32,627 nucleotides of DNA, taken from the IMG/VR virus record IMGVR_UViG_3300042563_000864, positions 1 through 32,627 of that record; one strand, 5' to 3'. Positions 28,922-32,627 of the stretch are shown one piece after another. Every line of letters starts with the position of its first letter. Positions within the stretch are counted from its first letter, which is position 1. Below the pieces are notes generated by a model. That model was given only the letters and a program-made list of their open reading frames with translations. It did not search any database and was not told the DNA's origin. Origin of the DNA: a virus. A program made the translations under genes and the position numbers.

Positions 28922-29488
28922 TTAAGCAATTTTGCTTTCCAAATAAGCCTTTGTAGCTTGATAGCTTGTTACAAAGAAATCTGGTGCTAATTCTGACTCT
29001 CCGCCCATTGGTTGAGACAAGGTAATATTGAAAGCATTGTCATCGCCAATCAAAACTCCAGTCGCTTTTGTAAGCGCAGTGATTTCCAATCCCGCAGACA
29101 TGCCGTACAATTCAAATGTACCATTTGTCTTTTCAACTACAACGAATAAATCGTCAATCAATTTTAAATTATCCCAAACATTTTTCGCATCCTGCGTTTG
29201 TTGCTGAAATTTACCAGTAATCGTTTGTGTAAACGATTTGATATTGTTTTCGCCAGTAACCAATTCTTGACTTGCACCCGCACTTTTTGTTTTTGCGCAG
29301 AACTTGTAAAGATAGTTGTATGGTTGTAAACCTATTGCAGTAACAACGCCCTCAGAATCTGTGGTAAATCCACTATCGGTTAAATCCGATAGTGAACCCA
29401 CATAAATGTTTTTGGCTTTTATTCCGCCTACCGACTGCAAATCTTCGCAAGTCGCACAAGCTAATCCACTAACTATTCCACATGGCAT
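28922..29488 (-). CDS. Major tail tube protein (probable)
   Basis: A 188-residue protein starting MPCGIVSGLACATCEDLQSV. It is beta-rich with alternating segments (GGIKAKNIYVGSLSDL, NLKLIDDLFVVVEKTNGTFE, LYGMSAGLEITALTKATGVL) like tail tube subunits of Bacteroidota siphophages, and has four Cys, three in the first 14 residues. Tube status is inferred from fold type, high-expression context next to the capsid gene, and absence of another candidate. Its ATG has the clearest Shine-Dalgarno in the window (AAGGAGA, 29502-29496). A strong terminator follows. Confidence 0.65.
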   Translation of the reverse strand: MPCGIVSGLACATCEDLQSVGGIKAKNIYVGSLSDLTDSGFTTDSEGVVTAIGLQPYNYLYKFCAKTKSAGASQELVTGENNIKSFTQTITGKFQQQTQDAKNVWDNLKLIDDLFVVVEKTNGTFELYGMSAGLEITALTKATGVLIGDDNAFNITLSQPMGGESELAPDFFVTSYQATKAYLESKIA

Positions 29489-29495
29489 GATATTG

Positions 29496-29502
29496 TCTCC
29501 TT
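29496..29502 (-). promoter_or_regulatory. Strong Shine-Dalgarno AAGGAGA of the tail tube gene
   Basis: Minus-strand AAGGAGA lies 7 nt before the ATG at 29488, the optimal distance. Most other genes here lack any such site, so this gene seems tuned for very high translation. Confidence 0.75.
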
Positions 29503-29519
29503 TTTTTTAAGTTAAATAA

Positions 29520-30494
29520 TTATGATAATGCGATAACAGATAAATCGCCATAGATGTATTGAGTTCCCATTTTGAACTCAGCATCGATGTAATTCATTTT
29601 ATCTCTTTTATCATAAAAGAAATCTAAAGTATTTGTGTCAGAAATTGCATCTGTTCCAATTACTAAATTCTCTCTGTATGTGTAAACCGCTCTGTGTTTG
29701 CTATTCATGTTATTAGCATTGATTACTTGAGACCAACGTGATTTCTTGTAAACTGGAATGCCTCTGAACATTAACATTCTTGCACCTGCTTCAACCATGT
29801 CCCATGATTTATCGCCACAACAAGCATCTTCACGACAAGTCAAATAGTTGTCATATAACTCTCTGGTTAATGCAAAATATTTGTCGCCCTCTGGCATTTG
29901 GTCTAAGATGTCTGGAGCAATTTCGTACATTGAACGCAATGTGTCTAATGCAGTGCAATCAGCTAATGTACTTACAATTGATACTCTCTTAACATCATAA
30001 GCATTTGCGCCTGCAATTAAGCGAGCCCAGATACCAGTACATGAAGCTAATGTGTCATTTGTTGAGTTCTCATCGCCAAACCATGCAATATCGTAAACGT
30101 CTAAACGCACTGCGTTTGTAACTTTGTCGATAATGTAGTTTTCAACGATTGTGCCCTCTAAGTTTTGAGCCTCGTTACCAGTTCTCAAATACTCTTCCAT
30201 GAAAGTGTTTTTCAAGTTCTTAGCACACTGGTCTAAGTTAACTTTCAAATCACAAACCTCAATAAATTTCTCAGTGATGTCAACAACATCGCCTGCATTA
30301 TCACGACCGCAACCAACCGATGGACGTACTACGCCAGATAAAATTGTGTCTAATGCTAATTGTCTTTTAGACTTAATGTCCAAAATGATTCTGAATTCGT
30401 TTTGTAACTCTGGAGTTAAAAACGTTGGTTTTATTAAAACCTCGTTAGCTTGTTGCCCTGCCCAACTAACGTTAATGTCTAATACATCTGCCAT
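29520..30494 (-). CDS. Major capsid protein
   Basis: A 324-residue HK97-fold-type capsid protein. The N-terminus (MADVLDINVSWAGQQANEVL) is followed by LQNEFRIILDIKSKRQLALD, FMEEYLRTGNEAQNLEGTIV and DVYDIAWFGDENSTNDTLAS, and the C-terminal region has RGIPVYKKSRWSQVIN and LDFFYDKRDKMNYIDAEFKM, matching major capsid proteins of Bacteroidota siphophages. It sits just after the ClpP-type protease. Eight Cys residues (including ACC near residue 228) are unusual for a capsid protein and might form disulphides. The AT-rich leader has no SD sequence. Confidence 0.85.
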   Translation of the reverse strand: MADVLDINVSWAGQQANEVLIKPTFLTPELQNEFRIILDIKSKRQLALDTILSGVVRPSVGCGRDNAGDVVDITEKFIEVCDLKVNLDQCAKNLKNTFMEEYLRTGNEAQNLEGTIVENYIIDKVTNAVRLDVYDIAWFGDENSTNDTLASCTGIWARLIAGANAYDVKRVSIVSTLADCTALDTLRSMYEIAPDILDQMPEGDKYFALTRELYDNYLTCREDACCGDKSWDMVEAGARMLMFRGIPVYKKSRWSQVINANNMNSKHRAVYTYRENLVIGTDAISDTNTLDFFYDKRDKMNYIDAEFKMGTQYIYGDLSVIALS

Positions 30495-30521
30495 TTTCTT
30501 GTTGTTTTATTTTTTATTTAA

Positions 30522-31595
30522 TTAATATTGTTTTTTAATGTTTGCTGCTACAATGTCAAATGGCGAAACCTTAACTTCTGCCTTTGCTGCTGCTGCGTTT
30601 ACTACTTTAGTCTCAGCCGTTTCAACTAATGACTTTAATGCTTTGAACTCTTTGTCCATTTTTGCTTTGAATGCTGCGCTTGCAGTTTCAATCGTTGCTT
30701 TCTCTGCTTTTAAAGCAGTAATTTCAGCATTTAATAACTCAACTTGTGCCGTTAAAACTTCAGTTTGATTATCTTCGATTTCAACTTCAACCTCACGAAT
30801 CTCAACGATTACGCCTGCTGCGTCAACAATAATGATTTTGCCAGTTGCTAAAGCATGCTCGCCCTCTGGTGCAAAAGTTGTCATGGTTTCGTCTGTGTAA
30901 ACTGGTTTCCCAACTTCCAACTCGCCGTCTCCATAAAGAATTGTGATTCCGTCTGCCAATGGCTCAACGAAATTTGTTGGCTCTGTGCCAGTCAATGCCT
31001 CTTCAATAGCCTTGAAAGCAGAGGCAATTTTGTTTTTGAAATTTGTATCCATTTTTATTTTATCGTTAAATTTTCCGAATGCTGCAATTGGCATCCTTAC
31101 CGCATCCACGAATCCAAGTTCTTTTGCTTGTTGTGGTGTCATGTAAGTTGTTTTGTCCATCATTGCCATGATGTCCTCAATTGATTTGTTTGTTTTCTTA
31201 GCGTAATTCTGAGCAAGTATTGTGTCGATTTGCGACAATGCCTCAGCCGTTGACTTAATTTCGTTTGCAGTTCCTTGCGCTCCGCCACTTGCATTGTGTA
31301 TCATATACTGAGCAGTCTCAGACATTTCCACATAACTTGCAGCCGATGCAATTAGAGTTGCAATTGAGCCACAAAAACCATGAATGTATGCCGTAATTTT
31401 TAAACCTGCGTCCTGCAAGTCGTTGTAAATAGAAAAACCCTCGTAAACGCTGCCGCCTCGTGAGTTTATAATCAATTTAATTTCTTTTGACCCTTGTGAT
31501 TGTGCCTTTGAAATTTCAGACCTAACGTAATCGGCCGAAAGTTCGCCCTTATCAGTTCCAATGTCTTTATTGATTAGCAAATTATAAATTTCCAT
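30522..31595 (-). CDS. ClpP-type head maturation protease with scaffold-like C-terminus
   Basis: A 357-residue fusion. Residues 1-175 are an S14 (ClpP-like) serine protease: IINSRGGSVYEG, GFCGSIATLIAS with nucleophile Ser77, MIHNASGGAQG with His100, and KELGFVDAV with Asp164. Residues about 205-265 are a beta-rich segment (VGKPVYTDETMTTFAPEGEH, GKIIIVDAAGVIVEI) and 270-330 a coiled coil, which looks like a scaffold domain. Such proteases cleave the capsid delta domain and then themselves. No separate scaffold gene is visible, so the tail probably does that job. A TAACTTTG box ends 5 nt before its ATG. Confidence 0.88.
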   Translation of the reverse strand: MEIYNLLINKDIGTDKGELSADYVRSEISKAQSQGSKEIKLIINSRGGSVYEGFSIYNDLQDAGLKITAYIHGFCGSIATLIASAASYVEMSETAQYMIHNASGGAQGTANEIKSTAEALSQIDTILAQNYAKKTNKSIEDIMAMMDKTTYMTPQQAKELGFVDAVRMPIAAFGKFNDKIKMDTNFKNKIASAFKAIEEALTGTEPTNFVEPLADGITILYGDGELEVGKPVYTDETMTTFAPEGEHALATGKIIIVDAAGVIVEIREVEVEIEDNQTEVLTAQVELLNAEITALKAEKATIETASAAFKAKMDKEFKALKSLVETAETKVVNAAAAKAEVKVSPFDIVAANIKKQY

Positions 31596-31600
31596 ACTAA

Positions 31601-31608
31601 CAAAGTTA
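31601..31608 (-). promoter_or_regulatory. -7 promoter box TAACTTTG before the protease gene
   Basis: Exact TAnnTTTG match ending 5 nt before the ATG at 31595, inside CTAACTTTGTTAG, a short dyad. A 17-bp dyad lies just upstream (31630-31646). Likely start of the capsid transcript; no clear -33 at 19 nt. Confidence 0.5.
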
Positions 31609-31629
31609 GCTGAAATTGAAATATGCTTT

Positions 31630-31646
31630 TTGTAAAGTTTTTACAA
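31630..31646. promoter_or_regulatory. 17-bp dyad TTGTAAAAACTTTACAA (operator-like)
   Basis: Perfect 7-bp inverted repeat TTGTAAA/TTTACAA with a 3-nt centre, between the stop of the 81-residue gene and the -7 box of the protease gene. A dimeric regulator could bind here and control capsid expression. The stem lacks a T-run, so it is not a terminator. Confidence 0.5.
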
Positions 31647-31892
31647 TTAGATTTTCTTTACAATATAGATGACCGAATGAATCGACTTGCAATATTTTTC
31701 TGCTAAGTCAGCATAAATAATCATTTTGCTTTTTTTATTCTTAATGACTTGCTCTTCATATTCGCAACGAATCAAATATCGCTCCATGTCGCCAGTTGTT
31801 AGCGCACATTTCTCGGCTAAATGATAGGCCACATTATTGCAATCGCCAAAAGTGGTGTCAATTCTGGTGTAAAATTCCCTTTCAATGTTCAT
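31647..31892 (-). CDS. Small hypothetical protein (81 aa)
   Basis: An 81-residue protein starting MNIEREFYTRIDTTFGDCNN. It is helical (NVAYHLAEKCALTTGDMERY, IIYADLAEKYCKSIHSVIYI) with three Cys-containing turns; the A-E-K-C-A-L-T-x-G-D and L-A-E-K-Y-C-K-S pieces look like two helix-turn-helix-like pairs, so DNA binding is possible. It overlaps the basic 39-residue gene by 4 nt. Next to a candidate operator (31630-31646), it could be an autoregulator of the capsid genes, which is only an inference. Confidence 0.55.
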   Translation of the reverse strand: MNIEREFYTRIDTTFGDCNNVAYHLAEKCALTTGDMERYLIRCEYEEQVIKNKKSKMIIYADLAEKYCKSIHSVIYIVKKI

Positions 31893-32008
31893 TTGCCTTG
31901 TCCTTTATATTTTTTTGGTTGAAATTTTTTTGCTTTCGCTGCTCTTCCAGTCTTTCGTTTCCCGAAATTTACTTTTATTTTCTGCGCCGTTGCTTTTGCC
32001 TTTGCCAT
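31889..32008 (-). CDS. Small, very basic protein (39 aa) between tail and head genes
   Basis: A 39-codon gene: MAKAKATAQKIKVNFGKRKT then GRAAKAKKFQPKKYKGQGK. Fourteen Lys/Arg among 39 residues and a K-K-Y-x-G-Q-G-K ending, a pattern I associate with small proteins found next to head genes in Bacteroidota phages. It overlaps the tape measure stop (TAATG) and the next start (ATGA), so it is translationally coupled. It may bind DNA or RNA, e.g. packaged with DNA in the head. Function unknown. Confidence 0.65.
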   Translation of the reverse strand: MAKAKATAQKIKVNFGKRKTGRAAKAKKFQPKKYKGQGK

Positions 32009-32627
32009 TATAGTGAGGTTGTTGTTTCTATGACTCTAAGTCTGTTTTGAACTTCTGTTATTTCGGTTGCACTTACTACAAGTTGTAAGCCTCTCAATGC
32101 CTCTGCCATGTTTATGCTGCTATCAATCGCCGCATCTGGTGTAATCATTCCGCCGTTAGCAAATCCAGGTACTCCGATGCGCTTAAATGTATTTGAGCCA
32201 CCTAAAGCCGCTTGTTGTCTTTGATTTAATATAACCTCGCCAGTCTTAATAGTTGCTAATAAATTGTCGCCATTTTTTCTGCGAATAGGCATTCCCATTC
32301 CTGCGCCAATTCTGGTTCCAGATAAACCGCCATTTGCAAAGCCGTCAATCAATCCCCCCTCTGCGAATTGTGGGACTTCTACGGCTCTAATCTCTCGCAC
32401 TCTTTGGTAACCTTGCAACAAAGCAATACCCGCATTGATAGGCGCTAAAATTGAGCCAATAAATGGAATCTTTGACGTTGACTCGTAAATGTTTTGAGCA
32501 GATGTAAGTGTGCTAATAATTGTTGAGGCAATTGCCAATGCTTTCCCCGCTTTTGTATTTTCGCCTAATAATTTAGATAAAGCCATGAATGATTGACCAA
32601 CCGCATTTATGGCCTCGATTCTTGCTT
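32008..32627 (-). CDS. Tape measure protein, C-terminal part (continues from base 1)
   Basis: C-terminal part of the tape measure gene that starts at 1877; bases 32501-32627 duplicate 1-127. The ATG at 32586 is an internal Met (residue 598), not a separate start, because the same frame is open upstream all the way to 1877. The tail of the protein has a hydrophobic patch (SKIPFIGSILAPINAGIALL) and Gly-rich repeats of the form FAEGGLIDGFANGG and GFANGGM around a GEVILNQRQQ segment. This is a familiar C-terminus for tape measure and minor tail proteins. The stop overlaps the start of the next small gene (TAATG). Confidence 0.9.
   Translation of the reverse strand, partial: ARIEAINAVGQSFMALSKLLGENTKAGKALAIASTIISTLTSAQNIYESTSKIPFIGSILAPINAGIALLQGYQRVREIRAVEVPQFAEGGLIDGFANGGLSGTRIGAGMGMPIRRKNGDNLLATIKTGEVILNQRQQAALGGSNTFKRIGVPGFANGGMITPDAAIDSSINMAEALRGLQLVVSATEITEVQNRLRVIETTTSL
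32501..32627. repeat. Terminal direct repeat, copy 2 (contig circularity)
   Basis: Exact second copy of bases 1-127. Removing one copy gives a circular genome of 32,500 bp and restores a complete tape measure gene. Nothing at this place suggests cos or pac. Confidence 0.95.

Noticed and set aside
30538-31184. Plus-strand frames opposite the protease gene
   Set aside because: Antisense shadows of a clear S14 protease frame; no motif and no plausible start context.
32008-32586. Separate 192-residue gene starting at 32586
   Set aside because: It is the C-terminal part of the tape measure gene; the same frame continues upstream through base 1 to 1877.
1-32627. CRISPR array, tRNA genes, insertion sequences or diversity-generating retroelement
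   Set aside because: No regularly spaced repeats of the right length, no cloverleaf-like segments noticed, no transposase or reverse transcriptase motif in any frame.

Overview
This window is almost certainly one complete tailed-phage genome written out as a linear contig. The first 127 bases recur exactly as the last 127 (1-127 = 32501-32627), and the tape measure gene reads in frame across the junction (789 codons plus stop). The unique circular length is therefore 32,500 bp. Every convincing gene is on the minus strand, mostly with ATGA/TAATG overlaps or gaps of a few bases. A long tape measure protein with no sheath or contractile genes indicates a siphovirus. The host is probably a member of the Bacteroidota: the DNA is AT-rich, most starts lack Shine-Dalgarno sequences, several promoter-like sites match the -7 element TAnnTTTG, and the replication and tail-fibre proteins resemble types common in Bacteroidota phages. 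No integrase or lysogeny module was recognised.

Layout in the direction of transcription (descending coordinates). Early region, 18665-13614: it starts at a well-formed promoter (about 18728-18697) with a duplicated operator-like repeat. It encodes small unknown proteins, then an ERF annealing protein, a YqaJ-like exonuclease, an XRE regulator, a NinB-like protein and small DNA-binding proteins. Next comes a compact candidate structured RNA (about 13595-13498) ending in an intrinsic terminator directly before the replication gene. Replication/middle region, 13491-10601: a DUF4373-type initiator, a possible loader, a DUF3310 protein and small proteins. A 217-bp non-coding region (10384-10600) is full of direct and inverted repeats. 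Packaging, 10383-8262: HNH nuclease, RusA resolvase, small and large terminase.

The tail module comes next (8271-1, continuing 32627-32008 across the contig ends): connector/tail-completion proteins, three tail-tip proteins, a fibre and the tape measure. The head module follows (32008-28922): a small basic protein, a ClpP-type protease with a scaffold-like tail, the major capsid protein and a probable tail tube protein, closed by a strong terminator. Then comes a roughly 4.7-kb cassette (28835-24158) of glycosyltransferase-like genes (one GT10 fucosyltransferase-like, two GT2/GT7-like, one GWWLWKP-type, one uncertain) with a methyltransferase and small membrane proteins. The portal, adaptor, holin, GH19 endolysin, metallophosphoesterase and a one-piece (u-)spanin follow, and a terminator at 18828-18800 closes the late region.

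The most interesting points are the glycan cassette placed between the major virion proteins and the portal, the small RNA with two kissing hairpin loops and an operator-like palindrome over its promoter, the repeated placement of TAnnTTTG only 3-5 nt before start codons (suggesting leaderless phage mRNAs), and the unusual gene order with the portal far from the terminase.
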